A stretch of DNA of 64,000 bases, from assembly GCA_017643385.1 (NCBI GenBank), contig JAEPNN010000003.1, positions 124,001 to 188,000 of the forward strand, read 5' to 3'. Source of the stretch: Dinoroseobacter sp. (lineage in GTDB: Bacteria > Pseudomonadota > Alphaproteobacteria > Rhodobacterales > Rhodobacteraceae). This document shows, piece by piece, positions 9,139 to 18,001 of the stretch. Position numbers and translations under genes: made by a program. The notes below the pieces were generated by a model. That model made no database searches and was not told the origin of the DNA. It was given only the letters and a program-made list of their open reading frames with translations. The first letter of the stretch is position 1. Every line of letters starts with the position of its first letter.

Positions 9139-10644
9139 ATGAACGAGATCGCACCGATCCGCACCGAGACACCGGCAGGTGGGCAGGCTGAGGGCGCAGC
9201 TGAACAAAAGCGTCCCCATAATATCGAAGCCGAGCAGCAACTCCTCGGCGCGATCCTGACGAACAACGATGTGTACGACAGGATCGCGTCCGTACTGAAG
9301 CCCAAGCACTTCTACGATCCGGTGCATCGACGTATTTACGAAGTTGCCGAGACCCGTATCCAGCGCAACGCACTCGCCTCCCCGGTCACGCTAAAACCTT
9401 TGCTCGAAGACGATGAGGGACTGAACGAGCTCGGGGGTCCGGCGTATCTTGTGCGCCTCGCGGCCAATGCGATTTCAACCTATGCCGCGCGCGATTTTGC
9501 GCAGATGATCCATGATCTTGCCGTCCGGCGTGATCTGATCGATCTGGGGGGCGAACTGTCCAGCCGGGCCGCCGCCGCGGAAGAGGCCGACACACCAGAT
9601 GATCTGATCGTCTCGACCGAGCAGAAGCTTTACCAGATTGCCGAAACAGGCCAGTCCGAGCAGGGCTTCCAAAGCTTCCTGACGGCCGTCACCGATGCAG
9701 TTCAAATCGCAAACGCTGCCTATCAGCGCGATGGCGGTTTGGCAGGTATTTCAACAGGCCTGATCGACATGGACCGCAAGCTTGGCGGGCTTCACAAATC
9801 TGACCTTCTGATCCTTGCGGGCCGCCCATCGATGGGAAAAACATCCCTTGCGACAAACATCGCGTTCAACATTGCGAAGGCTTTTCGGAAGGGCAAATTA
9901 CCCGACGGGTCCGCTGGCGCAGTCGAGGGCGGCGTTGTCGGGTTTTACAGTCTGGAAATGAGCGCCGAGCAGCTCGCGGCACGGGTGCTGTCAGAGGCCG
10001 CCGAAGTGCCGTCGGAGCAAATCCGGAAGGGCGACATGACGGAAACCGAGTTCCGTCGTTTTGTCGAGGCCGCGAAGGATCTTGAAGCCTGCCCACTGTT
10101 CATTGACGATACTCCCGCCTTGCCCATCAGCCAGTTGGCTGCACGCGCGCGGCGGTTGAAGCGTGAAAAAGGGCTCGACGTTCTGATCGTGGACTATCTG
10201 CAGCTGGTGCGGCCCGCATCCGCGAAAGACAGCCGCGTGAATGAGGTTTCGGAAATCACCCAAGGCCTGAAAGCGATTGCGAAGGAATTGGATATCCCGG
10301 TCATCGCCTTGTCGCAGCTTTCGCGTCAGGTGGAAAACCGCGATGACAAGCGGCCACAGCTGTCGGACTTGCGGGAATCTGGATCGATCGAGCAGGATGC
10401 GGACGTTGTGATGTTCGTGTACCGCGAAGAATACTATGTGGAGCGCGAAAAACCCGGTGAGGATCAACTGGACAAGATGGCCGAATGGCAGGAGCGCATG
10501 GCGCGCCTTCATGGAAAGGCCGAAGTTGTCATCGGCAAACAGCGCCATGGTCCCATCGGCACGGTGGAGCTAAGTTTCGAGGGCCAATTCACCCGCTTCG
10601 GCAACCTTGCGCAGGACCGGCACGGCAGCATCGACCAGTTCTGA
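9139..10644 (+). CDS. dnaB: Replicative DNA helicase DnaB
   Basis: DnaB is the hexameric 5'-3' helicase that drives replication forks and interacts with primase. The 501-aa protein has the N-terminal domain starting PHNIEAEQQLLGAIL (residue ~31), a linker, and the RecA-like domain with Walker A GRPSMGKTSLA near residue 231, Walker B VLIVDYLQLV, and the QLSRQVENRDDKRPQLSDLRESG segment. The ATG at 9139 is preceded by GAGGGAG. It has its own upstream region, an AT-rich 221-bp gap after pyrE, and is followed by 243 bp in which I see no gene. Confidence 0.97.
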   Translation: MNEIAPIRTETPAGGQAEGAAEQKRPHNIEAEQQLLGAILTNNDVYDRIASVLKPKHFYDPVHRRIYEVAETRIQRNALASPVTLKPLLEDDEGLNELGGPAYLVRLAANAISTYAARDFAQMIHDLAVRRDLIDLGGELSSRAAAAEEADTPDDLIVSTEQKLYQIAETGQSEQGFQSFLTAVTDAVQIANAAYQRDGGLAGISTGLIDMDRKLGGLHKSDLLILAGRPSMGKTSLATNIAFNIAKAFRKGKLPDGSAGAVEGGVVGFYSLEMSAEQLAARVLSEAAEVPSEQIRKGDMTETEFRRFVEAAKDLEACPLFIDDTPALPISQLAARARRLKREKGLDVLIVDYLQLVRPASAKDSRVNEVSEITQGLKAIAKELDIPVIALSQLSRQVENRDDKRPQLSDLRESGSIEQDADVVMFVYREEYYVEREKPGEDQLDKMAEWQERMARLHGKAEVVIGKQRHGPIGTVELSFEGQFTRFGNLAQDRHGSIDQF

Positions 10645-10887
10645 CTTCTGGTAAGAACCTTGCGTCTATGTTGAGCCACCGTCAGCCCCTTTTGGCCAAA
10701 GCCCGCACCGTGGCCTGTGCTTGCCATTCAGCGCGCAACGGTATTGCCCAGGACGCCAACGCCTCCGGAGAACTCGGTTTGTGTATCCGATCTACAATGC
10801 AAGGGATGCCTGCGACCTAGAACACGCCTTCCTGTTCCGAATTTACTGACTTATAACATGCAAGAACACCGCCGAGGGAAACTTGCC

Positions 10888-11517
10888 ATGATGCTGAACA
10901 TAGACAGACTAAACGACACGCCGCTCGTAAAAGAGCCGTTCCAGCACCTTATGGTGGAGGAATTTATTTCTCCTGAAATCCTTGAGCGTGTCTCCAAAGA
11001 CTACCCCGAAGTGCCGGGCGGCGGGTCGCATTACGGTTCGACCCTGAAGATCGAGGGCGAGTTCAAGAAATTGATGGACGAAATGCAGGGCCCCGCTTTC
11101 AAGAAAGCCGTTGAGGAAAAGTTCGACTACGACCTGACCGGGCGCCCCACGACCTATACCGTTCGCGGATACTGCCGGGCCAAAGATGGCTCGATCCATA
11201 CCGACAGCAAAACCAAGATTTTTACCGTGCTGCTCTACATGAACGATCTGAGCTGGTCGAATGACGGCGGTCGACTGCGGTTGCTGAATTCGGGTACCGA
11301 CCTCGAAGACTATTTTACAGAAGTCGAACCCAAGGGCGGCACACTGCTGATTTTCAAGCGCTCGGATAATTCGTGGCATGGGCATCATAGCTATGAAGGC
11401 CCGCGTCGCGCGGTTCAGATCAACTGGCTGACCGACGAGGCAGCGCTACGACGCGAAGAAGGTCGACGTGGGGTTATCACGCGGGTGAAGAACATGCTGC
11501 GCGGGAATGCGGCGTAA
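10888..11517 (+). CDS. 2-oxoglutarate/Fe(II)-dependent oxygenase family protein
   Basis: A 209-residue protein with the double-stranded beta-helix pattern of 2OG-Fe(II) oxygenases related to prolyl 4-hydroxylase. The iron triad is visible as His-x-Asp in SIHTDSKTK and the distal His in [19 protein letters not shown], with the 2OG-binding Arg in PRRAVQ. The open frame extends upstream to 10717, but GAGGGA sits eight bases before the ATG at 10888 and the added N-terminus is non-native. An immediately adjacent ATG at 10891 is an alternative start. Substrate unknown; small proteins of this group often hydroxylate amino acids or peptides. It is a single gene between dnaB and alr. Confidence 0.85.
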   Translation: MMLNIDRLNDTPLVKEPFQHLMVEEFISPEILERVSKDYPEVPGGGSHYGSTLKIEGEFKKLMDEMQGPAFKKAVEEKFDYDLTGRPTTYTVRGYCRAKDGSIHTDSKTKIFTVLLYMNDLSWSNDGGRLRLLNSGTDLEDYFTEVEPKGGTLLIFKRSDNSWHGHHSYEGPRRAVQINWLTDEAALRREEGRRGVITRVKNMLRGNAA

Positions 11518-11609
11518 GAGGTCACAGATCTTCGAAAATCTTTGCCCGTGGGCTTTTGAAATCCCGCGCGCCTCTTGACGCCAGTGCTCAGGCCATCGAC
11601 ACCTTCCTT

Positions 11610-12659
11610 ATGGCCACTCCGACGCTCACAATCGATTTAGACGCTATCGCCACCAACTGGCGTTTGCTGGATGCGGCCTCGCCGCCCTCTACCCAGACCG
11701 CAGCTGTGGTCAAAGCCAACGGCTATGGGCTGGACGCGGGTCGGGTTGCCGTAACGCTCGCCAATGCTGGCGCGAGACGGTTTTTTGTGGCCGTGGCAGA
11801 AGAAGGGGTCGCGGTGCGTCAAGCGCTGGGACCAGGGCCAGAAGTGGCGATCTTCTCCGGCCATATGGAAGGCGACACGGATCTGATCCGCGACTATCGC
11901 ATGACGCCCATGCTGAATTCTGTCGAGCAGCTGACCCGGCATGTGGAAGCAATGCGCGACCATCCATTTGGTATCCAGCTTGACAGCGGGATGAACCGAC
12001 TGGGCATGGAACCTGCCGAGTGGGCAGCCGTGCGCGATATCGTGCTGCCCCTAGAGCCGCGCCTTTTGATGAGCCATCTGGCCTGCGCCGATGACCCGGG
12101 CCACCCGCATAATCAGACGCAGCTAAAGACATTTCAGGACATGACTGACGGAACCGGTGTAAAGCGGTCATTGTCTGCAACTGGCGGCATTCTTCTGGGG
12201 CCAAATTTCCATTTTGATCTGACCCGCCCCGGGATTGGCCTTTACGGCGGTGAGCCCTTTGTCGAGGCCCATCCTGTTGTCGCGCTAAGCCTGCCCGTCG
12301 TGCAATGCCGCGATCTGGAACCGGGGGAAGCGGTTGGCTACGGGTGTACCTGGATCGCCGGGCGTCCGAGCCGGATTGCCACCGTAGCAGCAGGTTATGC
12401 AGACGGTTTGATCCGATCGATGTCGGGCAAGGCAACACTGTATGCCGGGGTGACCCCATGTAAACTGGCCGGACGTGTGTCCATGGACTTGCTCACCGTC
12501 GACATCACGCATTTGCCAGAAGACCCTGCATATCTGGATCTTCTGGGGTCAATGCAAACCGTGGATCAGGTGGCAGATGCGGCGGGCACAATCGGGTATG
12601 AAATCCTGACGAGCCTTGGGGATCGCTATCAGCGCCATTATACCGGCGCCGGGGCATGA
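11610..12659 (+). CDS. alr: Alanine racemase
   Basis: Alr is the PLP enzyme that interconverts L- and D-alanine for peptidoglycan. The 349-aa form starts [18 protein letters not shown]. It contains the PLP-binding lysine in [13 protein letters not shown], the catalytic Tyr region GYGCTW, and [11 protein letters not shown]. The upstream extension to 11556 is unlikely native. The TGA overlaps the ATG of the MlaE-type permease (ATGA at 12656), so the cell-wall racemase and an outer-membrane lipid transporter are translationally coupled. Confidence 0.95.
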   Translation: MATPTLTIDLDAIATNWRLLDAASPPSTQTAAVVKANGYGLDAGRVAVTLANAGARRFFVAVAEEGVAVRQALGPGPEVAIFSGHMEGDTDLIRDYRMTPMLNSVEQLTRHVEAMRDHPFGIQLDSGMNRLGMEPAEWAAVRDIVLPLEPRLLMSHLACADDPGHPHNQTQLKTFQDMTDGTGVKRSLSATGGILLGPNFHFDLTRPGIGLYGGEPFVEAHPVVALSLPVVQCRDLEPGEAVGYGCTWIAGRPSRIATVAAGYADGLIRSMSGKATLYAGVTPCKLAGRVSMDLLTVDITHLPEDPAYLDLLGSMQTVDQVADAAGTIGYEILTSLGDRYQRHYTGAGA

Positions 12660-13429
12660 ATTGGCTCGGCCTGCTTGGGCGCAACACGCTTGGCCTGCTC
12701 GCGCTGATCGGGCGCATTGCCATGTTTGCCGCACAGACCATGTCCCATCTGGTACGCCCACCCTTTTACACGCGTGAGTTTCTGAATGCGCTTGTCACCA
12801 TTGGATGGCTATCCTTGCCCGTTGTGGGTCTGACGGCGCTTTTCACAGGTGGGGCACTGGCCTTGCAGATTTACGCAGGCGGCGCGCGGTTCAATGCCGA
12901 GGCCGTTGTTCCAAGCATCGTGGCGATCGGTATGGTGCGCGAACTGGGACCGGTGCTTGGCGGGTTGATGGTTGCAGGTCGGGTGGCTGCGGCGATTGCT
13001 GCTGAGCTGGGTACCATGAAGGTAACCGAGCAGATCGATGCTTTGACCACATTGTCCACCCATCCAATGAAGTATCTCACGGTGCCACGGGTGCTGGCTG
13101 CCACGCTGACCGTACCCGTCTTGGTGGCTGTGGGAGATGCAATTGGCATCTTTGGCGGCTATCTTGTGGGGACCACACGACTGGGATTCAACCCTGCCGT
13201 ATACTTGACAAATACTGTTGATTTTCTTGAGGCTTGGGACGTTGGATCCGGCCTTGTGAAAGGGGCGGTCTTCGGCTTCATCGTCGCGACGATGGGATGT
13301 TACCACGGCATGAATTCAGGCCGTGGGGCACAGGGCGTGGGCAAGGCCACCACAAATGCCGTGGTCTCGGCAAGCGTTCTGATCCTGGCATCGAACTATG
13401 TGCTGACGGAGGTCTTCTTCTCGGCATGA
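12656..13429 (+). CDS. mlaE: MlaE family ABC transporter permease
   Basis: An integral-membrane permease of the MlaE/YrbE family, which moves phospholipid between the inner membrane and periplasmic MCE proteins to keep outer-membrane asymmetry. The 257-aa protein has about five to six hydrophobic segments and the family's conserved [36 protein letters not shown] at mid-protein. It starts inside the alr stop (ATGA) and ends in an ATGA overlap with the ATPase. The MlaD (MCE), MlaC and MlaB partners are not in this window, so they must be elsewhere or absent. The symbol is given by family similarity. Confidence 0.92.
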   Translation: MNWLGLLGRNTLGLLALIGRIAMFAAQTMSHLVRPPFYTREFLNALVTIGWLSLPVVGLTALFTGGALALQIYAGGARFNAEAVVPSIVAIGMVRELGPVLGGLMVAGRVAAAIAAELGTMKVTEQIDALTTLSTHPMKYLTVPRVLAATLTVPVLVAVGDAIGIFGGYLVGTTRLGFNPAVYLTNTVDFLEAWDVGSGLVKGAVFGFIVATMGCYHGMNSGRGAQGVGKATTNAVVSASVLILASNYVLTEVFFSA

Positions 13430-14172
13430 TTGAGCTTATCGCCTTAGAAAAAGCCTTCGGGTCAAAAGAGGTGCTGCGCGGCGTGGACCTGTCTGTACCG
13501 GAAGGCTCCTCGACGGTGATCATCGGTGGCTCGGGAACGGGCAAATCTGTTCTACTGAAGAGCATTCTTGGATTGGTGACACCAGACAAAGGCATAATCA
13601 CGGTTGCGGGCAAAGATGCCACCGCCGGAGATCGTGATGCGTTTCTTGCGCAGTTCGGGATGCTCTTTCAGGGGGCTGCGCTGTTTGACAGCCTGTCGGT
13701 CTGGCAAAACGTGGCGTTTCGTTTGCTGCGAGGCTCATTGAAACGCCCCAAGGAAGAAGCCCGTGCGATCGCCATAGAGAAACTGCAGCGCGTCGGGATG
13801 GGCCCCGACGTGGCCGATCTGTTTCCCGCAGAGCTTTCCGGCGGAATGCAAAAGCGCGTGGGTCTTGCACGGGCAATTGCGGCAGATCCCAAGATCATTT
13901 TCTTTGATGAACCTACCACGGGGCTCGACCCGATCATGGCCGGCGTTATCAATGATCTGATCCGCGAGATTGTGACCGAGATGGGCGCGACGGCCATGAC
14001 GATCACCCATGACATGTCGAGCGTCCGGGCCATCGCTGACAGGGTCGCCATGCTGCACGCAGGCAAGATCCGGTGGGAAGGTCCTGTGGGCGAGATTGAT
14101 ACGGCTGATGATCCGTATTTGTGCCAGTTCATCACCGGGTCCGCCGAGGGACCAATTGAGACCTTGCGATAG
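13426..14172 (+). CDS. mlaF: MlaF-type ABC transporter ATP-binding protein
   Basis: The ATPase partner of the MlaE permease, 248 aa. Walker A is GGSGTGKSVLL near residue 33, the signature is ELSGGMQKRVGLARA, Walker B IIFFDEPTTGLDP, and the H-loop MTITHDMSSV. The methionine-rich signature (SGGMQKR) is typical of MlaF/Ttg2A. The ATG at 13426 overlaps the stop of mlaE; the frame is open upstream but that part lies inside mlaE. Together they form a minimal permease/ATPase pair behind alr. Confidence 0.94.
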   Translation: MIELIALEKAFGSKEVLRGVDLSVPEGSSTVIIGGSGTGKSVLLKSILGLVTPDKGIITVAGKDATAGDRDAFLAQFGMLFQGAALFDSLSVWQNVAFRLLRGSLKRPKEEARAIAIEKLQRVGMGPDVADLFPAELSGGMQKRVGLARAIAADPKIIFFDEPTTGLDPIMAGVINDLIREIVTEMGATAMTITHDMSSVRAIADRVAMLHAGKIRWEGPVGEIDTADDPYLCQFITGSAEGPIETLR

Positions 14173-14196
14173 CACTCCGAAACGAGAGGGAATCAG

Positions 14197-14478
14197 ATGT
14201 CTGACGAAGAAGCGCTGAACGCATTTATCGAGAAGGCAAGCAAAGTCCTTGCCGACGAAGAGACTGTAAGCATGGGGATGTCTTCGGCACTGGCGGTGCT
14301 TGTCGATTTCTACAACCCACCCCGCGTGATTGCCCTTCGCGATGCTGTCCTAGCGTTAGAAGAAGGGTATCAAATGGACGATGACAGTATTATCAAATAC
14401 GAAAGCGTTCGCGTTGCCGCGATGATCCGGGCGCTGGCGCTGACCCTGCCGAACAATCCAAATCTGCATGTCATCTGA
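14197..14478 (+). CDS. Small hypothetical protein (93 aa)
   Basis: A 93-residue, acidic, mostly helical protein without a signal peptide or membrane segment. It starts MSDEEALNAFIEKASKVL and ends in NPNLHVI. It begins 24 bp after mlaF with a GAGAGGGA-type ribosome-binding site and overlaps the next gene by 11 bp, so it belongs to the same run of genes. I do not recognise a family. The Met-rich, Leu-rich central part could be a dimerisation helix bundle. Confidence 0.7.
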   Translation: MSDEEALNAFIEKASKVLADEETVSMGMSSALAVLVDFYNPPRVIALRDAVLALEEGYQMDDDSIIKYESVRVAAMIRALALTLPNNPNLHVI

Positions 14479-14848
14479 AACGGCAATCAGTCTTGTCGTG
14501 TTCTTGGCCAGTATACTGTGGTGCCACGCTGCGGTACTGGCTTGGGAATGGCTGGGTACTTTGCGACGGGCCTCCCAAAACGACAAGGTTGGCCATGTGG
14601 TAAGCCTGCTGGGCGCCTTTGTGCCGGTTGTTGTCACCTATATCACCGTTGTATTGGTCGGCGCGGTTATCGGATTGCCCTCGATGGTGGTGTTTCTGGC
14701 CCTGATCGTGCCCGGCGGATTGGTGTTCGGGTTGCGCATGGAATTGTCGGATGAAGCGCAAGCGACATGGGCGCGTGAACAGCGCCGTTTTATTTTCACC
14801 ATCGTGTTGGTGTGCCTAGTGATCGGGTATCAGCAGTACCGCGGCTAA
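14468..14848 (+). CDS. Small membrane protein (126 aa)
   Basis: A 126-residue membrane protein with about four hydrophobic segments, at residues 5-25, 43-62, 64-84 and 104-122. Between the first two lies a polar loop (LRRASQNDKVGH) and between the last two an acidic/aromatic loop (SDEAQATWAREQRR). It overlaps the 93-aa gene by 11 bp. No family is recognised; topology is inferred from hydrophobicity alone. It may be a lineage-specific partner of the upstream ABC pair, but that rests only on position. Confidence 0.65.
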   Translation: MSSETAISLVVFLASILWCHAAVLAWEWLGTLRRASQNDKVGHVVSLLGAFVPVVVTYITVVLVGAVIGLPSMVVFLALIVPGGLVFGLRMELSDEAQATWAREQRRFIFTIVLVCLVIGYQQYRG

Positions 14849-14921
14849 ACCTCCAAGCTTTGACATCACGCGCGTCTCAAGCCAAACCCCATGGAACACA
14901 TTGACGGAGCTGATCTGAAAA

Positions 14922-16289
14922 ATGGCGAAAGCTGCGCTGACCTTTGTCTGCCAAAGCTGCGGAACCGGGTTCTCGAAATGGGCCGGGCGCTGTGAGAATT
15001 GCGGCGAATGGAACACCATTGTCGAAGAGAAACCGTTATCGGAGGGGCCCTCAAAAAAGGGGCTCGGCGCGCAGCGCGGGCAAAAGGTCAAGCTAACCGA
15101 CCTCGCCACCACCGAAGCCGCGCCCGCTCGCGCGGTCTCCGGCATGGCCGAGTTGGATCGCGTGCTTGGGGGCGGACTGGTCCAAGGGTCTGCGCTTTTG
15201 GTCGGGGGCGATCCGGGGATCGGAAAATCAACATTGCTTTTACAGGCGGCAGCAGCCTTCGCGCGGGGTGGTTTGAAGGCTGTGTATATCTCTGGCGAAG
15301 AGGCCACAGCTCAGGTTCGGATGCGGGCACATCGTCTGGGCCTCGCGGAGGCGCCCGTAAAGTTAGGCGCTGAAACCAATCTGCGCGATATTCTCACCAC
15401 GCTTGAGGCTGAGAAACCGGATCTGGTGATTATCGATTCCATCCAGACCATGTGGCTCGACAGCGTGGACAGCGCACCGGGTTCTGTCGGGCAGGTACGC
15501 GCTGCCGCCCATGAGCTGGTCACATTTGCAAAACGGCGCGGTATCGCGGTGATACTGGTTGGCCATGTCACGAAGGAAGGTCAGATCGCAGGACCGCGTG
15601 TTGTTGAACACATGGTTGACACCGTTCTGTATTTTGAAGGGGAACGCGGGCACCAGTTTCGTATTTTGCGCGCAGTCAAAAACCGCTTTGGCCCTGCAGC
15701 CGAGATCGGTGTGTTTGAGATGACAGGCGACGGGCTGGCAGAGGTTGCAAACCCCTCTGCCCTTTTTCTGTCAGATCGCGATAAACCCGCGCCGGGCGCT
15801 GTTGTCTTTGCAGGTATCGAGGGCACGCGGCCAGTGCTGGTAGAATTTCAGGCCCTTGTCGCCCCTACCCCGCACGCCAACCCTCGCAGAACTGTCGTGG
15901 GATGGGACGGAGGACGTCTTGCAATGATCCTCGCTGTTCTGGAAGCGCGTTGCGGCATCCCTTTTGCCGGGCTCGATGTCTATCTAAATGTGGCCGGCGG
16001 GATGCGCGTTGCCGAACCTGCAGCAGATCTTGCCGTTGCGGCCGCATTGTTGAGTGCGCGCGAAGATACGCCTTTGCCATCAGAAACCGTTGTTTTTGGG
16101 GAACTGAGCCTTTCTGGGAGCCTCAGACCTGTCGCACAGACCGAAAACAGGTTGAAAGAAGCACAGAAACTTGGTTTTACCACCGCGATGGTGGCTGCGC
16201 GCAGCAAGACCGGATCCGAGACTGGTATGGTAGTAACCGCCCTTGACGATCTGGCTGCGCTCGTGGGCGATGTCTTTGGTGCCGGCTGA
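14922..16289 (+). CDS. radA: DNA repair protein RadA
   Basis: RadA (Sms) is a RecA-like ATPase and helicase that promotes branch migration in recombinational repair. The 455-aa protein has the N-terminal zinc finger CxxC...CxxC in FVCQSCGTGFSKWAGRCENC, Walker A GDPGIGKSTLL near residue 95, the RadA-specific KNRFGPAAEIGVF motif, and a C-terminal Lon-protease-like domain (GGMRVAEPAADLAVAAALLSA). All landmarks are intact. It precedes cvpA by 35 bp and probably shares its transcript. Confidence 0.97.
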   Translation: MAKAALTFVCQSCGTGFSKWAGRCENCGEWNTIVEEKPLSEGPSKKGLGAQRGQKVKLTDLATTEAAPARAVSGMAELDRVLGGGLVQGSALLVGGDPGIGKSTLLLQAAAAFARGGLKAVYISGEEATAQVRMRAHRLGLAEAPVKLGAETNLRDILTTLEAEKPDLVIIDSIQTMWLDSVDSAPGSVGQVRAAAHELVTFAKRRGIAVILVGHVTKEGQIAGPRVVEHMVDTVLYFEGERGHQFRILRAVKNRFGPAAEIGVFEMTGDGLAEVANPSALFLSDRDKPAPGAVVFAGIEGTRPVLVEFQALVAPTPHANPRRTVVGWDGGRLAMILAVLEARCGIPFAGLDVYLNVAGGMRVAEPAADLAVAAALLSAREDTPLPSETVVFGELSLSGSLRPVAQTENRLKEAQKLGFTTAMVAARSKTGSETGMVVTALDDLAALVGDVFGAG

Positions 16290-16324
16290 TTTTACGCCGA
16301 TGGGAACGAGATGAGGGGTAGGCC

Positions 16325-16921
16325 ATGGAAGGCTTCACGCTGATTGACGCTATCGTAGGCGGGGTCATCGTAATTTCTGCGCTTCTGGCATTTGCCCGAG
16401 GGTTTACACGCGAATTGATGTCCATTGTTGGCTGGATTGGCGCAGCAATAGTGGCTTTCATCTTCGCCCGTCAGATCGAACCTTTGGTCAAGGAATTGCC
16501 CGTTCTGGGAGGTTTCCTTGCAGAAAGCTGTGAGCTTGCGCTGATTGCAGCCTTTGCGATTGTTTTTGCGGTGGCCCTTATCGTGGTGTCCATCTTCACG
16601 CCACTTCTGTCTGGTTTGATCCGCAGAACAGCTGTGTCTGGAGTCGATCAAAGCTTAGGGCTTTTGTTCGGGGTCGTGCGCGGCGCGCTTTTGACGGCGA
16701 TCGGGCTGATTGTTTACGAGCAAGTTATGGTGAATGACGCGATCGCCATGGTCGAAGACAGCCGGTCCGCCCAAATCTTCGGAACTCTCGCGGACTCTCT
16801 CGAAGAACGCATACCAGAGGACGCAACAGGTTGGATTGTAGCACGCTACGAAGATCTGGTCGGCGATTGCGGCCCGGGCGGAGCGGGACAGCCATCCGCC
16901 CAAGACGGAACCGGTAACTAA
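16325..16921 (+). CDS. cvpA: CvpA family membrane protein
   Basis: CvpA proteins are four-helix inner-membrane proteins found near purF in many bacteria and linked to colicin V production, biofilm and envelope stress. The 198-aa protein begins MEGFTLIDAIVGGVIVISALLAFARGFTREL, with conserved RGFTRE and a Gly-Trp in IVGWIGA, and has four hydrophobic segments before a polar, disordered tail rich in Gly, Ser and Pro. It follows radA by 35 bp. The purF link is partly preserved: purF lies 1.1 kb downstream, after a low-complexity gene. Confidence 0.9.
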   Translation: MEGFTLIDAIVGGVIVISALLAFARGFTRELMSIVGWIGAAIVAFIFARQIEPLVKELPVLGGFLAESCELALIAAFAIVFAVALIVVSIFTPLLSGLIRRTAVSGVDQSLGLLFGVVRGALLTAIGLIVYEQVMVNDAIAMVEDSRSAQIFGTLADSLEERIPEDATGWIVARYEDLVGDCGPGGAGQPSAQDGTGN

Positions 16922-16996
16922 ATCTACATTTATTCTTGCACAAATCGAACAGGATTTGTGGCTTGAGGGGCGCAGGATGAAAAAGCTTCTGTGCCC

Positions 16997-17017
16997 TGTG
17001 GATAAGTCTGTGGAAAA
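16997..17017. promoter_or_regulatory. Two tandem DnaA-box-like 9-mers upstream of the 17.1-kb gene
   Basis: TGTGGATAA (16997-17005) is the exact reverse complement of the consensus DnaA box TTATCCACA, and TGTGGAAAA (17009-17017) is a one-base variant in the same orientation, 12 bp apart start to start. They lie about 70-90 bp before the gene at 17087. A single consensus box occurs by chance at modest frequency; two in tandem in a 165-bp intergenic gap is more suggestive of DnaA binding. Confidence 0.4.
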
Positions 17018-17086
17018 TTCGCAAACTTTAGTATGGTGTTTGTGTCGTAAAGATACCAACCAAAAATTGTACCGGAGAGCAGATAT

Positions 17087-17884
17087 ATGAGTTTGACGTC
17101 CAACCTCGCCGACGAGATTCCCGGTCTCCTGAAAGTGGCGCTTATCTTTAAGGGATCAACACCATCGGGCCGCACAGCGTCTATTGCTGTTCTTATCGAT
17201 GGAAACAAAGAGGTCATGTTAGACCTCAACAAGGGGCTCGCGACAGACGTTCCGAACCTGACAAAACCCATGCGCTCGTACCTGAGCGGGTTATCACAAG
17301 TCGGGCAAGTGCTTAAAACCCGTAAGATCGAAGATGAAGACGGTGTCACCGAAGATGATATTGAACGCGCGGCTTTGACCCTGGCCTTTCCGCGCGCGGC
17401 ACAAAACGCAAAAGCATTGAGCGTCCTGAAATCTCATTTGGATGCATTGCAGGAAAATAGCGTTCTCCCCAAAGCCAAGCCCGGATCCGCGACAGTACGC
17501 CCTGCAGAGGCACCTGAAATCAACAAATCCGAAACAAAAGAGACTTTGGCAAAACCTGAGCCAGTGAATGCTGCCAAGGCTGCGGCGCCAAAGGTGGTGG
17601 CATCCCCGTTGCCGCCTGCAAGTACGGCAAGCGCTTCAGACTCAACGGTCAAGAGCGAGGCCCCAAAGGAGGCGCCGAAAGCCACGACGCCAGAAATCGC
17701 GAGTACGCCAAAAGCCGCAGCGGATATACCTTTGGCGTCTGCTTCTGAAAAAGTCGATCTCCTTGCTGATCCATCCGACGATGATGACGCAACCGACGCC
17801 CCAAAGCCGCCCAGTGCAGAAGATTTTAAGCGTGCGCGCGAGCTTTCAAACGGTGCTCGAAAATCAAACTTCTTCAATCGATAA
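17087..17884 (+). CDS. Hypothetical protein with compact N-terminal domain and low-complexity tail
   Basis: A 265-residue protein whose first ~130 residues look folded (starting MSLTSNLADEIPGLLKVALIF and including IAVLIDGNKEVMLDLNKG and TKPMRSYLSGLSQ). The remainder is a low-complexity Ala/Pro/Lys/Glu/Ser-rich tail ending SNGARKSNFFNR, with an acidic patch (DPSDDDDATD). A GGAGAG site precedes the ATG. It is intracellular, with no signal peptide or membrane segment. The tail suggests a scaffold or DNA/protein-interacting protein. I recognise no family. It is followed by a hairpin at 17932, and preceded by two DnaA-box-like 9-mers. Confidence 0.7.
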   Translation: MSLTSNLADEIPGLLKVALIFKGSTPSGRTASIAVLIDGNKEVMLDLNKGLATDVPNLTKPMRSYLSGLSQVGQVLKTRKIEDEDGVTEDDIERAALTLAFPRAAQNAKALSVLKSHLDALQENSVLPKAKPGSATVRPAEAPEINKSETKETLAKPEPVNAAKAAAPKVVASPLPPASTASASDSTVKSEAPKEAPKATTPEIASTPKAAADIPLASASEKVDLLADPSDDDDATDAPKPPSAEDFKRARELSNGARKSNFFNR

Positions 17885-17931
17885 TTCATCGAAAGAGCGG
17901 TGCAACCGCATCATTATGACACAAAGGTAAC

Positions 17932-17955
17932 AACGCCCCCGTGACAGGGGGCGTT
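17932..17955 (+). terminator. Terminator-like hairpin after the 17.1-kb gene
   Basis: AACGCCCCC (17932-17940) pairs perfectly with GGGGGCGTT (17947-17955) around a 6-base loop (GTGACA). It is followed by CGATTT rather than a clean T-run, so termination may be moderate. It separates the low-complexity gene from purF, 46 bp downstream. Confidence 0.6.
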
Positions 17956-18001
17956 CGATTTCGTAAGCGGGGTTCGAGACAACGGGAATCGGAGCCCGCC
18001 C

